Shown: piece by piece, positions 1 through 12,700 of the stretch
How the letters are laid out: each line of letters opens with the position of its first letter
Position numbering within the stretch: position 1 is the stretch's first letter
Assembly: GCA_026075535.2 (NCBI GenBank)
Contig: AP026547.1
Location: 2,418,001-2,482,000 of the forward strand
DNA length: 64,000 nt
Source: Tricholoma matsutake
Lineage: Eukaryota > Basidiomycota > Agaricomycetes > Agaricales > Tricholomataceae
Direction: 5' to 3'
Program-made: the position numbers and the translations under genes
Notes under the pieces: generated by a model
Told to the model about the DNA's origin: nothing
What the model saw: the letters and a program-made list of their open reading frames with translations, nothing else
Database searches by the model: none

Positions 1-387
1 TTATACATACATATAATAGCTTGTTGTGTGCTACTTATCACCTCAAAGTCCTCAATACTCTTCTGTCTGCAACTGTAATGGAAAAGTATCTTGGTGTGCA
101 TGGGGCCCAAGATCTACTCCAGTGTGATATTCATGTTTTTCTCAGTCGTGCTATTAAAAATGTTGCAAGTCTTCAACTAGTGTTTGAAAGTCCGGTCTGG
201 TCTGGTTTTTTGGACCCCAGAAGGGGCAACCGTGAACCGGACCGGTCCATACATTTTTTAAATTTAGGGCAACCAGCAACTGAACTAACTACAACCAGTC
301 CACATCAGTTCAGTTGCCCAGTCTTTTCTTCTATCCAACTGAATATTAATAAAACATACAATGTAGTGTATTATTTGTTCAGTGAAT

Positions 388-670
388 GATTGCAGGAAAA
401 ATCCATGGGTCAGGGTGACCTGACTCGTGGCACAAGACAGGTTTTGTTGAGTATTTTTTCCAGTGAATGATCATGGGAAAATCCATACAAAATACACAGG
501 AGATCTGAGGTGCTCTGCCTTTGTGCTCATCACGGGGGAAACCCATGAGTCAGGGTGACCTGAGGCATAGCCCAAGGCAAGTTTTGTTGCATATTTTTTC
601 CAGTGAATGATCACGGGAAAGTCCACACAAAGTACACAGGCGATCTGAGGTGCTCTGCATTTTCTTGAAG
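388..670. repeat. Tandem duplication, period about 140 bp
   Basis: Two diverged direct copies are offset by 140 bp. The shared string TATTTTTTCCAGTGAATGAT occurs at about 452 and 592, and both copies hold CAGGGTGACCTGA and GATCTGAGGTGCTCTGC. It lies inside MITE copy 1. No coding content is recognised. Confidence 0.6.
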
Positions 671-706
671 CATTTTGGATAGACTGATGGTCCAGTTGTA
701 GACCGG

Positions 707-1846
707 TGATAGGTCCACCTTGTCTTTCAAGCTCAGAAAACACATCTACGATCATTGTTGAAGCTCTATGAGTCTCTACAGACCTCTACAAAGCTCTACG
801 AACCTATATGAAGTTCTATGAACCTCTACAAAGTCACAAAAATGCTTCAAAAATCTTCGCAACACCTTGAACAATGCTTCAAAATGCTTCGCATGCCTTC
901 AGCCACCATAATACAATTCCCCCGACCTTTGTACAGCTCAGAATATACACTTGGAACATTGTTGATGAGTTCTGAACCAGTTTCGAGCAATATCACACTG
1001 ATTTCGGGCCACAAACGAAGTCTGAAGAAACTTCAAAAAATCTTCGAAAAACCTCGAACCTCGAAAAACATCTTCGGACACAGTATTTCCTATTTAAACA
1101 ATCTTCGGATGCATGCTGGACACATGGGACACTATCTTGAGTATATTGAACATATTCTGACAGCATGTGCATGCATACAATCTGCTCAAAGCAGTTTCCA
1201 ATGTTTTATGCAATTTATAACAAGGACAGTCTGCTTTTAGCTATTCTTTCTTATTATTTCTTCATCATGTGTTATATTCACCCTTTTTAGTCTCGCTTTA
1301 TTGTTCTGATATACTTCTATTGTCTTTTGCCTTGAGTTTTCCACATGTTTGCCTCATGTTCTCTAGCCTTTTTAGGTAGTTTCTTGATTTTATATAAAAA
1401 GATGTACTAGATACAAAGAAGAACAAGAAAGTCGTCATCTTCCTCCCAGATTGCAGTGATTTGAGAGTTCAGTTTAGTCTTATTCAGTCCGAATTCTGAT
1501 GTTTTACACTAAACTTCTTTGAAATTCCTTGCATTACGCTATTTTTGCTCTTGTTTCCCTTGATTCGCCTTTGCTTCTCTTCTACTACTCGTCTAGTCCC
1601 CCGATCTTGCATCCAAACATATTTGTGCACTCCGAATTCGTCGATCTAGCCACAAAATTCTCCGAAATTCCACAAAACACATTCTTTTAGCTTTGAATTG
1701 CTTCAACAAGCAGTCCTTTTATGACTATTTGATGGTTGGTCTGACAGGTGACATCTAGAGGGCCTCGCAACCTTCCTATGACTTGTGTTATACCATCCAA
1801 AGCCATTTAGTAGGTTTTGTTTGGGTTTCCGGGTCAAGCATCATCA
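707..1846 (+). repeat. Solo LTR of the TGATAGGTCCACC Ty3 family
   Basis: Starts TGATAGGTCCACCTTG and ends GGTCAAGCATCATCA. It aligns over its length with 36478-37912 and, more weakly, with the 5' LTR of element 1 at 7286-8302. No internal region adjoins it, so it is a solo LTR. A target duplication is not evident. It carries the uninterrupted GTTGATGAGTTCTG site into which another LTR has inserted in the 36 kb copy. Confidence 0.75.
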
Positions 1847-4800
1847 CCAGTTTAGACCAGTCTTTTGCGGTTTAACTACTAAGCTACAAATGAGATGGAC
1901 CGACAACCGGACCACTTTTGAACCAGCTAGGACCACAACTGCAGTCCATGTAGGACTGGTTGCATCTGGTTCGGTTGTCGGTCTTTTTGTGGTCCTGTGG
2001 ACCAGACTATCAAACACTATCTTCAACAAAATCTCTATCACTTATAACACTGCTAATGAACCTGTTTAGCCTATCAAATCACACAATGAACCTTCCTTAC
2101 AACTTTTAATCCCATTGACTGCCCTTCCTTTACAAACATTCCTCTCTTCAACCCTACAATTCTCTCTTGCTCTAACTTCCATCTTTACTCAAATCCTTAC
2201 AATCCCTTTACTTCTCTACCACCTCCCTCCACCATCTCTCACATACATTTCCTCCAAGATCCCATTTGACCATCTTCCCCTTGTCAATATTACCCCCCTC
2301 ACAACAGGAACCATCTGCGGCAAGGATAAAGTCCATCTCATTGCCACACTCCACATACACAATACCAGAAAATTAAACCAGATGCCCTATCAGCCTACTG
2401 ACATTGTTGAATCATAGGAATAGCAAAGAATGGCCAGTGTTGTTATTCTTGATGGATTTATATGAGCAGGTGTTGAGGACTATGGGCAATGACAAGTTTT
2501 TTGGAGCCTCAGATTTGGGTTCAAGGGTGGAGGCCAGGGGGGTTTATGAATGTGTTCATCCTTGTCTTCATTGTCTGGGCATGGTGTTGGAGGGGTGGGT
2601 CCCACCCAGACCCAGAGGAATCCATTAACTTTGGACAAATGGCAATCATTTAGTTGGCAATTGTTGAATATTGCATTTGTGCTTTATTGGCGTGAGGATG
2701 GGGGCAATGCAAATGGGGGTATGGGTGTTATGGCTAGGCTTGCTGGGGTGAGTGCTGATGGTGGGGGTGGTATGGTTAGGTGTATGTGGGAGGGTGTATG
2801 AGAAAAGGTGACCAGGTGTTTGGTTGGTATACATGCTAGGGAGTGAGTACTGATTTTAATAGGTTTGCTGCATTGTTGATGTTCCTTTACTAGCTTGAGG
2901 AAGCCTTTTGTTCCTCTGGACCACTGGCTTGTAACATCTCAAACTGATGTTCAGTTTTTTGTTGAAGCAGCCATGTAATCCCCAGCCATTCCTTTCCCTC
3001 ACCCAGCCAAAACTGACTTCTCCTTCCCCAGCTTTAAAGAACAACAACTCTCCACAACTAACAACTCCCACCTCACCCACCCACCCACTCACACCAAATG
3101 CCAACTAGCCTACCTCTCCCCCCATCTCAGCATCTTGAACAACATCTCCATCCCCTTCAATGTCCATGTCTCCATCTTCCACAACTTTGTATACAATGAC
3201 GCAATGCAACATTCACAATCTTGTGCTCAACCCCAGTTCCCTGTTAACCCTATGCAGATGTGGATGAGAACTGGCTTGGGCAAGATGAGGGTCCAGGTAA
3301 GGAGGAGGAGTGTGGCCCAGGATGGGTTTGATAAACCTGGAGAGCAGATTTGAAAGCTCCAGTTGAAATTACATTTATTGATCAGTTTGGGGCAGAGGAG
3401 TGAGTGTTTTTGTCTTTGTCTTTGTCTTTGTCTTTGGGGGTGGGTTTGGTCGTTTTGAGCTGACATTGAGTTTGTAGGGTGGGGATTGATGGAGGGGGTG
3501 TGTTTAAAGAGTTTTTCATGTCATTGTGTAAAGAGTTTTTGATACCTTGGTTAGCAATTGTGAAGAATGAGCTGTATCTGAACCCACATGCATATGCTAC
3601 TGAGGGTAACATATTTTTTGTTTTTCATTTAAATTTATATGCCTGGCTGATCATTATGGTGGTTCATGCAGGCCACAGCTTGAATTGGTACCAATTCATA
3701 GGAAGAATACTCAGTAAGGTGATGTATGAGGGTATCCTTGTCAACATCACTTTTGCTGGATTCTTCCTTGCCAAAGTACGCATGCTCACCCACTTTCATA
3801 TATATATACCACTTCCCATTCTATCAACCAAACAGTGGCTGGGCAGACAAAGTTTCTTGGATGATCTCAAATGGCTCGATCCAGATCTATACAATGGTCT
3901 TATATTCTTGAAACACTACACAGGCAACTTGGAAGATCTTGCTCTTAATTTCACCATCACCATTGAGGGTACATTTTGCTATTACTATCTCCTATTTGGT
4001 TAACATTTCATTGTTGATGATGACATTATGTACACCACATAGAATTTGGCAGCCCCAAAATGATCGACCTAGTCCCAAATGGAAGCAACATCACAGTGAC
4101 ACATGAAAATTGGCTGCAGTATATCTATCTAGTGTTGCATTACTGTTTGAGCAAGCAGATCAAGGCTCAGAGCAAGGCATTTTTTGAGGGTCTTTTGGAG
4201 ATGATTGACTGGAGGTGCATTAGGTGCATTTTTTTTTTGTGTTTTTCCATGATTTTTGAGTTTGCATTGGGTGGTGAATAATGTTGGTGTTGGTGTTGAA
4301 TAGAATGTTTAATCAGCAGGAAGTCCAGATTTTGTTGGGAGGCATGAATGCACCTATTGATTTTGATGATTTGAGAAGGAACACTAATTATGGTGGGTTG
4401 TATGATGATAATGAGGCTACTATCGCTGCATTTTGGAAGGTACATTTTTGACACTCTCATTCCTGACTGATGCCAAACCACCAATGCCAACTAGGTTGTC
4501 AACTCTTTCAATCAAGAGCAATGCATGGCTCTACTGAGGTTCATCACTAGCTGTAGCAGACCTCCATTATTGTATGTAGTGTTTTAAGGTCCAGTTTGGT
4601 CTGGTTTTTTGACCCCAAAGTGGGTTAACTGGGACTGTAACCAGTCCAGACCACAAGCCCAAGTGATGTGGACCATAACTGAACTGATAAAACTGGTCCT
4701 AATCAGTTTGGTTATGGTCCAAATAACTGGTTTTAACTGGTTTTCCCCCTGTTTTTTCACAGCTAACTAAATATAATTGTGTATACAAGATAAAATAAAT

Positions 4801-4919
4801 ACATAAGCATCCTGCGAGCAGTTACTCGCAGCAATGCAGTGTAGCTACATACAGAATGAAAGATTGAAAATGAAAATGAAAAGAAATAGCCCCACCCTCT
4901 CGCATTTGTAGCGAGGGTG

Positions 4920-5270
4920 GGGGTCCAGTGTTCTTGGCACTGTTGGTCGTTGCTGCTGTTCATTGTTGTCACTGTTCATTGTCACTGCCATTCATTGTTG
5001 CTGCCATTTGTTGTTGCTGCCATTTGTTGTCACTGCCATTTGTCGATGCTGCCATTTATTGTCGCTGTGGCTTGTCATTGTTGCTGTTTGTCATTGTTGC
5101 CATTCATCATTGTTGCCATTTGTTGTTGTTGCCATTTGTTGTCCCCACCATTCTTCATTCCCCACGCATTGTCATTCCCCACTATTTGTTGTCTGTTGTT
5201 CATTGGCCTGGTTCCCCCCATTCATCATTCCCTGCTATTCATCATCATCAGCACCTCCATATCCCCCTAT
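4920..5270. repeat. GTTGCCATTTGTTGTTG minisatellite
   Basis: Degenerate short tandem units built from GTTGCCATTTGTTGT and GTCACTGCCATT run through this stretch, leaving all three plus-strand frames open. Those open frames encode Cys/His/Leu-rich shadow peptides and are not genes. A related low-complexity tract lies at 38190-38640 in another element, next to similar flanking sequence. Confidence 0.65.
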
Positions 5271-5490
5271 GAGCAGTGGATCACAGGCAGGGTGGTGGTG
5301 CTGTATGATGCGGCATCTCCATGTCATTGTTGTCCAGAAATGGGGTCCATTGTGACCCTGTGAGCAGAGGCTCACAGCGGCGGCATAGGGCATGGGTAGG
5401 GGCTGTTATTAACAGGCAAGAAACTAAAAAGGAGAAATATTGGTTAGTGAATTAGTAAAAGAAAGAAATCAAGTAAAAGGAACATACCCA

Positions 5491-5526
5491 GGGGCCCAAA
5501 CAATGTTCATTCATCGATTGGGCCCC
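5491..5526. repeat. GGGGCCCAA/TTGGGCCCC hairpin
   Basis: Nine-base perfect arms at 5491-5499 and 5518-5526, with partial pairing continuing inward. Similar hairpins with different inner arms occur at 38143-38176 and 38774-38806, each next to a conserved A-rich stretch that contains CTAAAAA and TTAGT. Confidence 0.6.
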
Positions 5527-6293
5527 TTGCTTTGTGGTTGTGTGTTTGTGTGGTCATGGGCATCTTGCAAATGGTGCCACTTTTATTTTTTGTGTAAACA
5601 AACATGTCAACATGTGATGCAAACGATGTGTATGTGTTTGTTTACTGTGAACAAATATGTAGAACCCCTGAAACATATATAAACCCCACCAATTCACAAG
5701 CAATCCCCCCTTGTAGGTAGCTTATTATACATTCATTTTATTATTTTATAGGGTATATAATCTAAGTGTAAAAGACTGGTTACAACCAGTTACAACCGGT
5801 TTTATAACAGTTTTCAAATGTTTTTGAAATGAGTTAACCATTAACCAAACTGCAGTTTTGGTTACTCACTTTTTCAGAAAAATGGACTGGACCAAACCAT
5901 AGACCGCAGTTTGGTCTGGTTCGGTCTTCAGTCCTATGGACTGAACCTTGAAACACTAATTGTATGTGTTTATTCATTGTTCATCATGGGGTGCTATGTG
6001 CTTAATGGTGTTTCATTTTGTTTGATTTCATTTAGGGGGTTCAAAGAACTCATGCCTAATTTCTCAATATGTGACTTGGGACAAGATCAGCTTCGGTTGC
6101 CTACTGCTAGCACTTGTGTCAATCTTTTAAAAGTACATTGATTGAGATTGTTTTGTTTTGGGCTGGCTTGTTACTTGAACTTATGCTGATGTTTTCTGCC
6201 CATCATCATAGCTGCCCCCTTTATAAGAGTGAAAAAGTGCTTCATGAGAAGCTGATTCAAGCTATCACATCAAATGCTGGGTTCAATCTATGA

Positions 6294-7285
6294 TGAGGTT
6301 AGCAAGTAGATTATGAGGATCCAAGGATGTTATTTTGTATTGTGTTTTTTGTAGGTCTAGACTGACTGTGAATATTTTGCATTTCATGTATACCTAAGGT
6401 CTATAATAGTGTTGTTATAGAATGTGGAAAATATGGGCTGGCAAAGACAAGACGGTGGAGCATGCTACTAGAACCCTCAGAACAGCCCCAAGTATTACAC
6501 ATCCTGCTTAGCTCACCCCAGACCAGCCATGAATGGGCCATCTCACTGCCCATGTGCTCACACTGCCAACATGTCACCAATGGCATTGTCTGCCCAAGGA
6601 CACCTCTCCCCCCCATTCATTGTCTACACCCTCATCACTGCCTGTGCACCCAGCCACTCCAGGTACCTTGGTAAGCAAGCCACTTTGCTGCCTCCTGCAG
6701 GTTTCAACTGAACAGAAGATGCAGAACATTAATCCCCCTGCTTATGCCCCTGGTACCTGCTGCACCTGCACCCTTATTACTGTGACCCTACCCTCATCAC
6801 TGTTCCACAGCACCCTTTCAACATTCCTCAGCACACACCATTCCTCACACCCTGTCACCCTTTTCACTTGAGGAAAGTGTAAAATGTCTCAATAATTATT
6901 ATTTTACATAAGGTCATGGAATGCTCACATGATCCACCTTATGGTTAATCCATTGAGCAATAACCTACACCCCAACATGTCAAACCAGAAAAACATTGTT
7001 TTCTCTTGACATTCTGAGATGGTTACAATGTTGCCCACCATCACCAAGTGATGCAGCCCAAACTGGGCTGAGTGCCCAACCCTCATCTTATCCAGGTAGA
7101 TCCCCATCTCAAAGTCTCTGCTTCAGCGCTTTAACTCTTGCTTAGCCAAAACCACCTTGAAGGGGGCCTATGAATTGCTCCAGGTTCTTAATGAGTCCTC
7201 AGGTGTCTTCCCTCCTCTGAAAAAATTGGTGGTGTCATTGCATGTGTTGAACTGCACAAGGTGTGTCCTATAGCACCATTGACGT
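6294..7285. other. No recognised gene
   Basis: Stop-interrupted sequence between the HECT remnant and the first Ty3 LTR. A short open stretch near 7118-7248 on plus has a coding-like composition but is too short to name. No terminal repeats were seen. Confidence 0.4.
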
Positions 7286-8302
7286 TGATATGTCCACCTT
7301 GTGATTTAAGCTCTGGGAATGTCTTCAAATGCATCGACACATCACCACACATGCTCCCAACCCCTACAAACCCCACGAAACCACTCCAAGATGACTTCGA
7401 ATGATTTTGCAACACTTTGAGCAAGTTCGAATGACTTCACAGCACCTTGAACACTGTTGGCCACCATATGCTTATTGCACCGCCCTTCAGACACATGCAG
7501 CACACCTTGTATGAGTTAGTGCGTCACATATTGAGCACCACTGGACACGAGGAGACACAACGACGGGATTTTAGGATGCAATTGTGGCGCTTTTATGTCT
7601 TGATGATATATTGGATCAATAGGGCAGGTACCCGTGATAAATAGTGACTCCATACATTGGCCTTCTCATCATCTTTCATTTTATTTTATGATTTGCAAAG
7701 TTCTTTATTGTTTTATATCTTGCCTCATATATTCCTCATGTTTTATTTCCTTTTAAGTTCCATCTCTTCAAAACATATATAGCCTTGTACTAGCTACTTA
7801 GAAAGACAGAATAGATCACCCTCTCACATCAATCGTCTGATTTAAGAGCAATTCTCTTGAGTCCAAGCCTCTAAACTTAGTCTCAAAGTTCAGTGTTTTA
7901 CACTGAACTTCTTCAAACTTCTCATACTAGCTTCTTGAAACAATCATCTATCCTCTATCCCCTCTTGAAAGCATTTCTACATCCCTATAGTCTATCCTCA
8001 GCCATCATCAAAGTTGTCCTCGTCCTCTATAAGCCCCTTGAACTTCTTCGAACCCCTTCAAACATCTTCAAACCTCTTCAAACATCTTCAAACCTCTTTG
8101 AAGTTTCCTTGAACATCATCGCAGCGCTTCATACACTCTTGAACCTCATTGAACTTCATCAGACCCTCTCCAAGGTTGTTTCCCTAACCTTGGGTAACAG
8201 CAGTGATATTTAGTACCACCTTGCAACCTTCCTCTAACTAGTGTTATACCATTTGAGGCCTTATTGTGGGTTTTGTTTGGGTTTCCTGGTCGAGTATCAT
8301 CA
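7286..8302 (+). repeat. 5' LTR of Ty3 element 1
   Basis: Begins TGATATGTCCACCTTG and ends GTCGAGTATCATCA, immediately followed by a primer-binding-like sequence. Its first 240 bp match the truncated 3' LTR at 23732-23974, and it is related to the solo LTRs at 707 and 36478. Short open frames inside are not genes. Confidence 0.8.
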
Positions 8303-8305
8303 TTT

Positions 8306-8323
8306 TGGAGCCCACTGTGAGGG
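8306..8323 (+). other. Putative tRNA primer-binding site, element 1
   Basis: TGGAGCCCACTGTGAGGG starts three bases after the LTR terminal CA. It begins with TGG, as expected for complementarity to a tRNA 3' CCA end. The tRNA species was not identified. Confidence 0.55.
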
Positions 8324-8505
8324 GTTTCTAAATCATTTCATCGCCTAATCCATCTCGAATCTCCCGGCTTAGGCCAACACCAGCTAGAAACCTTCAAATT
8401 GACACTCGCCACACCTTCGAATCTCTCAAACAATCGGGAGATATTCTAATCCCTGTTTCCAAAGCAGAATCAACTCACCATTGACTATTCCCTTCACCAA
8501 TCTCA

Positions 8506-9660
8506 TTGCCTTCAATATCATCCTCTACTTCTTCATCTTCATCATCTACCTCTTCATTCATCCTTCCAACAACTTTGACTCCTCTACCATCATTCACCCA
8601 AGTTTTAACCCCTACCCCTAGAAACATCACATTCATGACTACACAAGCAACTATGCCAGCTTGTGGTCATTCCATGGCTCCAAAATTCGACCCCACCCAG
8701 CTGCAAGAACTTTGCAGATATTTTAACGAGCTCAAATTGCTTTTCTCAGCATGCAATGTCATGAACTCCAAGGAAATGAAGAAGCATGCTTGTTGCTACC
8801 TCAATATCAACACTTCTGAACTCTGGGAATCAATTCCAGAATACGACACTGGCATTTCGTTCCAGAATTTTCGCATCACTATTCACCAACTGTACCCTGG
8901 TTCCAAAGACAATTGGAAATCGTCAATTTTGGACATGGACAAACTCATCAGCGAACGACTTTGCATAGGTATTTACAATGCGAGCGATTTAGGATTATAT
9001 TTTTGGTCATTCTATAACATCACAAAGTTTCTATCTGCTAAAGGCAGGATTTCCGACGCTGAACAAAGCAGAGCCTTCGTTTGGGGTTTCCAACCAGGCT
9101 TATGGGCTAGAATCGCTCGATGACTCGAACTAAAATTCCCCAATCACTACCCCAATGACCCCTACCCACTTGACAATATTCATGCAGCAGCAAAATTCGT
9201 TTTAGCAGGATCTATCGGTTTGGATTTGACATTGCTACTCAGTTCACATTCTTCAGCACCTTTGGCAATTCCAACAACCTCGACATCTTCACCTCAAATT
9301 AAATCAGAAGATCTTACAGCAATTCTCGAGAAATTTGCAGCCACTCTCATAACTGCTTTGGCAGGTTCAAAGACCACGAACACTACTTGACCTAACAGTG
9401 GATTTTGTTTGGACCAGCTCAAAACTTTTGTTTGCATCTTTTGTGGGCTTACAGGACATTTCATTAGTGATTGCTTGGTTTGCCAGTCATATATCAATGA
9501 AGGAAAGTGTAAGAAGAACACTGAAGGCAAAAAAATCATTCTCCAAAAGGTCAATTCACTCCTCAAAGCATCCCCGGTCATTTTATCAAGGACAGGATTG
9601 ACAAATGGATTTGACGAAACCCTCCATCTAACATTACCCCTTTGCTAATGTATAATATTG
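8506..9660 (+). pseudogene. Ty3 gag, element 1
   Basis: Gag capsid/nucleocapsid remnant, in the same frame as pol. A Ser-rich leader is followed by a capsid-like region and a CCHC zinc knuckle, CIFCGLTGHFISDC (9433-9474), the usual RNA-binding motif of nucleocapsid. In-frame TGA codons at 9121 and 9388 break it. Both sit where the family tends to have arginine, consistent with CGA to TGA. No ATG is present at the apparent start. Around 9600-9790 the frame is locally disturbed by compensating indels. Confidence 0.7.
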
Positions 9661-9719
9661 CACCTTCGACAGTTTCTTTGACACCATCCAGAGGTGTTTA
9701 CCAAATTGCAAGAACTGAT

Positions 9720-12700
9720 TTGAGTTCCGACCTCACGGCCTTCAATCCCTCAGATCCCTGCACCAGTTGAACAATTCATCCCACAACTACCAGCACCATT
9801 GATATCATCCACAGCAACCAACCTACCTACTTCGAATTCGGCACCATCTTCAACCTCCGAGAAACCATCACAACCGGTAATACATCCCTACAACAGCGCT
9901 AAAGAAAATTCTTATCTATCTCCCCACGAACCCAACTTTGCATCGACAGGAAAAGCAAAAGATGGCCCATCGTACCATAGCCAAGCCCCCATTCAAAAGG
10001 ACAAAATCACCAAAGACGTCTTCACTCAATCAATGAAAACACTGATTATCACTCTAACCCCCGAAGAATTACTTTTGTTATCGCCCAAAGTTTGTATGAA
10101 ATGGAAGGAACAGGTCACTGTGCATCATATCCAGCAACCCAAAGGAAATAACACTACAAATCTCCTTAACAATGACATTTTTGTAATTGACAACCCTTAC
10201 AAAACATATATTAGCAGTCTTTGCCCTGGAGAAATACCCAAACCTTTCATTGCAGCCAAGGAATCACACTCTATTAGATTGGTCATTATGAACATGAACA
10301 GCAGAAATCCAGTCAAAAGTGTAGTCGATCCGGGTTCATTGATCATTGCAATGTTGGAAGAAGTTTGTCACAAACTCAGTCTCGCATACAATCCTTCGAT
10401 ACACATCCCTCTACAATTGGCTAATGGTGGTATTGACCAGAGTCTAGGTTTAGCATGGAACGTACCTTGTGAAGTCAGTAGCATCACCCTCTATATGCAG
10501 ATACACATCATCCGCGATCCAGCCTACGACATTCTGCTTGGACAACCATTCAATGTTCTCACAGAAAGTATGGTGAAAGAATTATCGAAACGAAGCACAA
10601 ACGATAACTATTTTCAATCCAAACTCGACATGATCCTGTGCTATTCCAACTATCCCTCAATCTAATTGTTGAAGAGGAGTAGTTCATGAGGATTTTCACA
10701 ACTAGAGGATAAAATCTCAGAGAATAACCAGTGTGCCCTCATTATTTCTTTTGACCATTCTAATTCCTCTATAACTATTGAGTACACTGCGAATATTCCT
10801 GATATTGACTTGAACTCTTCGAACACCCTTTCCTTTTCCTTGATTCTTGTGAACTTATATTTAACGGCTAGCTGCCAGTATGCAACATTCTTATCAGCCT
10901 CAATGGCCACCTCTATGCATGACTCTGCTGTCATCTCCCCTCCCCATGTCTCATCAACTGACTCTATATACTCAATCTTTGCAGCCTCAAAGAAGAAATA
11001 CAAACCAGTCGCACAGAAAGTTCGACCAGTTATTACTGAACTACCTGATTGATTTCACATTATTTGAACAATCACTGGTGACCCCCTCGAGAAAATGCCA
11101 AAACTCAATCCTCACCCCCCATTATTTTTTCCTTCTCCCCGATATACACTCGAACACAAAGCTATCATCGACAAAAACCATCCTGGCATTTTCCTATGGC
11201 CAGAAGAACAAAAGCTTATGCATGACTTTATCCGAAATCACGAAATGGGTTTTGCATGGACCAAACAAGAATGAGGAAGCTTTTGCCCCGACTTCTTTCC
11301 TCCTATCGAATTCCCTGTTATTCCTCACACTCCATGGGTCAAACATAATATCCCTATACTTCCTGGTCTGTATGAACAGATCTGCAAAATGCTGAAAAAG
11401 AAGATAGAAGCAGGAGTATACGAGTCGTCAAACTCATCATATCAATCGCAATGGTTTTGCATTGCAAAGAAAGATGCAAAATCACTTCGAATTGTCCACA
11501 GTCTCGAACTGCTAAATCAAGTAACAATTCAGCACTCTGGCATCATCCCAATCCCAGAGCATCTAGCTGAACAGTTTGGGGGACGCGCTTGCAGTGGAAT
11601 GTTGGACCTATATGTTGCATTCGACAAAAGGAAAGTCGCAGAATCATCTCAAGATCTAACAACATTTCAGACACCTTTTGGAGCACTTCGAATCATCACC
11701 CTACCAATGGGTTGGACAAACTCAGTTCTGATCTTACACGATGATGTCACATTCATCCTACAACCCGAAATCCCTCATATCATCATCCCTTACATCGATG
11801 ACACACCAGTTAAGGGTCCAAAATCAGAATATTGAACTATCGGAGGATCTTATGAAATGATTGCCGATAATCCAGGCATTCGACACTTCGTTTGGGAACA
11901 TTTCGGGAATCTAAATTGTATAGTCCAATGCATGAAGTATTGCGGAGGAACATTTTCTGATCCGAAACTCTACCTTTGCATCCCCAGAATAATTGTTTTA
12001 GGTCATCGATGCAATATTGAAGGTCATATGGCTGATCCCACTCGCATCACAGCAGTTAGCAAATGGGGACCTTGTCAAAGCCTTACCAAAGTCAAGGCAT
12101 TTTTAGGAACTATTGGAGTTTGTTGTATCTTTATTTGAAACTTCACTCAATGTGCTACAGCTGTAATACACCTTACACAAAAAGATGTCCCTTTTGAATT
12201 TGGACTGAAGCAAATCACAGCACAGGAAGACCTGAAGCAAGCACTCATCAATTCTCCAGCAATTCATGCTATCGACTACTCATCTGATGCCCCAGTTATC
12301 CTATCAGTCAACACTTCATACATTGCTATTGGGTTCTTTCTTGTGCAATGTGATCCTGACAATCCTCAAAAACGGTATTACAGTTGATTTGGCTCGATCA
12401 CACTTAACAACCACAAATCCCAGTTCTCGCAAGTGAAACTGGAACTCTATGGTCTATATCATGCTCTCAGAGCACTTTGATTGTACCTAATAGGAGTCTG
12501 AAACCTCATTGTTGAAGTCAACACAAGGTATATCAAGGGCATGCTCTCAAATCCTGATATCGCACCTAGCACTAGCATCAATCAATGGATTGTCTCAATT
12601 CTCACTTTTCACTTCACATTAGTTCATGTCGCAGGTACACATCATGGTCCAGATGGACTTTTGAGATGTCCTCCACAAGATGAAGATGACCAGTTCAATA

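Larger units (their letters stand above)
180..2017. mobile_element. TA-inserting MITE, copy 1, with nested insertions
   Basis: The ends are inverted repeats: GTGTTTGAAAGTCCGGTCTG at 180 and, reversed, GTGTTTGATAGTCTGGTCC from 2017. TA lies on both sides (178-179 and 2018-2019). Without the nested solo LTR (707-1846) the element is about 0.7 kb, and it also holds a short tandem duplication. It shares termini with the copy at 4579-5956. No transposase is present, so it is non-autonomous. TA duplication suggests a Tc1/mariner-like source, which is inference. Confidence 0.75.
4579..5956. mobile_element. TA-inserting MITE, copy 2, inside an intron of the HECT gene
   Basis: Ends GTGTTTTAAGGTCCAGTTTG and, reversed, GTGTTTCAAGGTTCAGTCC are inverted. 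TA flanks both sides (4577-4578 and 5957-5958). The left end begins 7 nt after the predicted intron start (GTATGTA at 4572), and exon coding resumes at 6036. The interior holds a GTTGCCATT-rich minisatellite and a GGGGCCCAA hairpin. No transposase gene is seen. Confidence 0.8.
1..6293 (+). pseudogene. UBE3C/HUL5-type HECT E3 ubiquitin ligase, decayed and interrupted
   Basis: Remnant of a HECT-domain ubiquitin ligase. Pieces lie at 1-177, 2020-4571 and 6036-6293; the 5' end is outside the window. Recognisable blocks are an N-terminal region near 2115-2420, GIDGGGVFKEF near 3483-3515, HSLNWYQFIGRIL near 3672-3710, GLIFLKHYTGN near 3895-3930, the NTNYGGLYDD block near 4380-4410, and the catalytic-cysteine block ASTCVNLLK near 6105-6132. 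Between blocks are plausible introns, for example 5' splice sites at about 3391, 3605, 3776 and 3968. One intron, 4572-6035, contains a MITE. Two frameshifts argue against function: near 3342-3352 the frame changes inside the block before KAPVEITFIDQFG, and near 6215-6221 one extra base separates LPP from YKSEKVLHEK. A MITE also splits the gene at 178-2019. Family identity is confident; pseudogene status is likely rather than proven because an unrecognised intron could absorb one shift. Confidence 0.8.

Noticed and set aside
4917..5363. Cys/His-rich proteins of 114-148 residues.
   Set aside because: All three plus frames are open because of the GTTGCCATT minisatellite; low complexity, no homology recognised.
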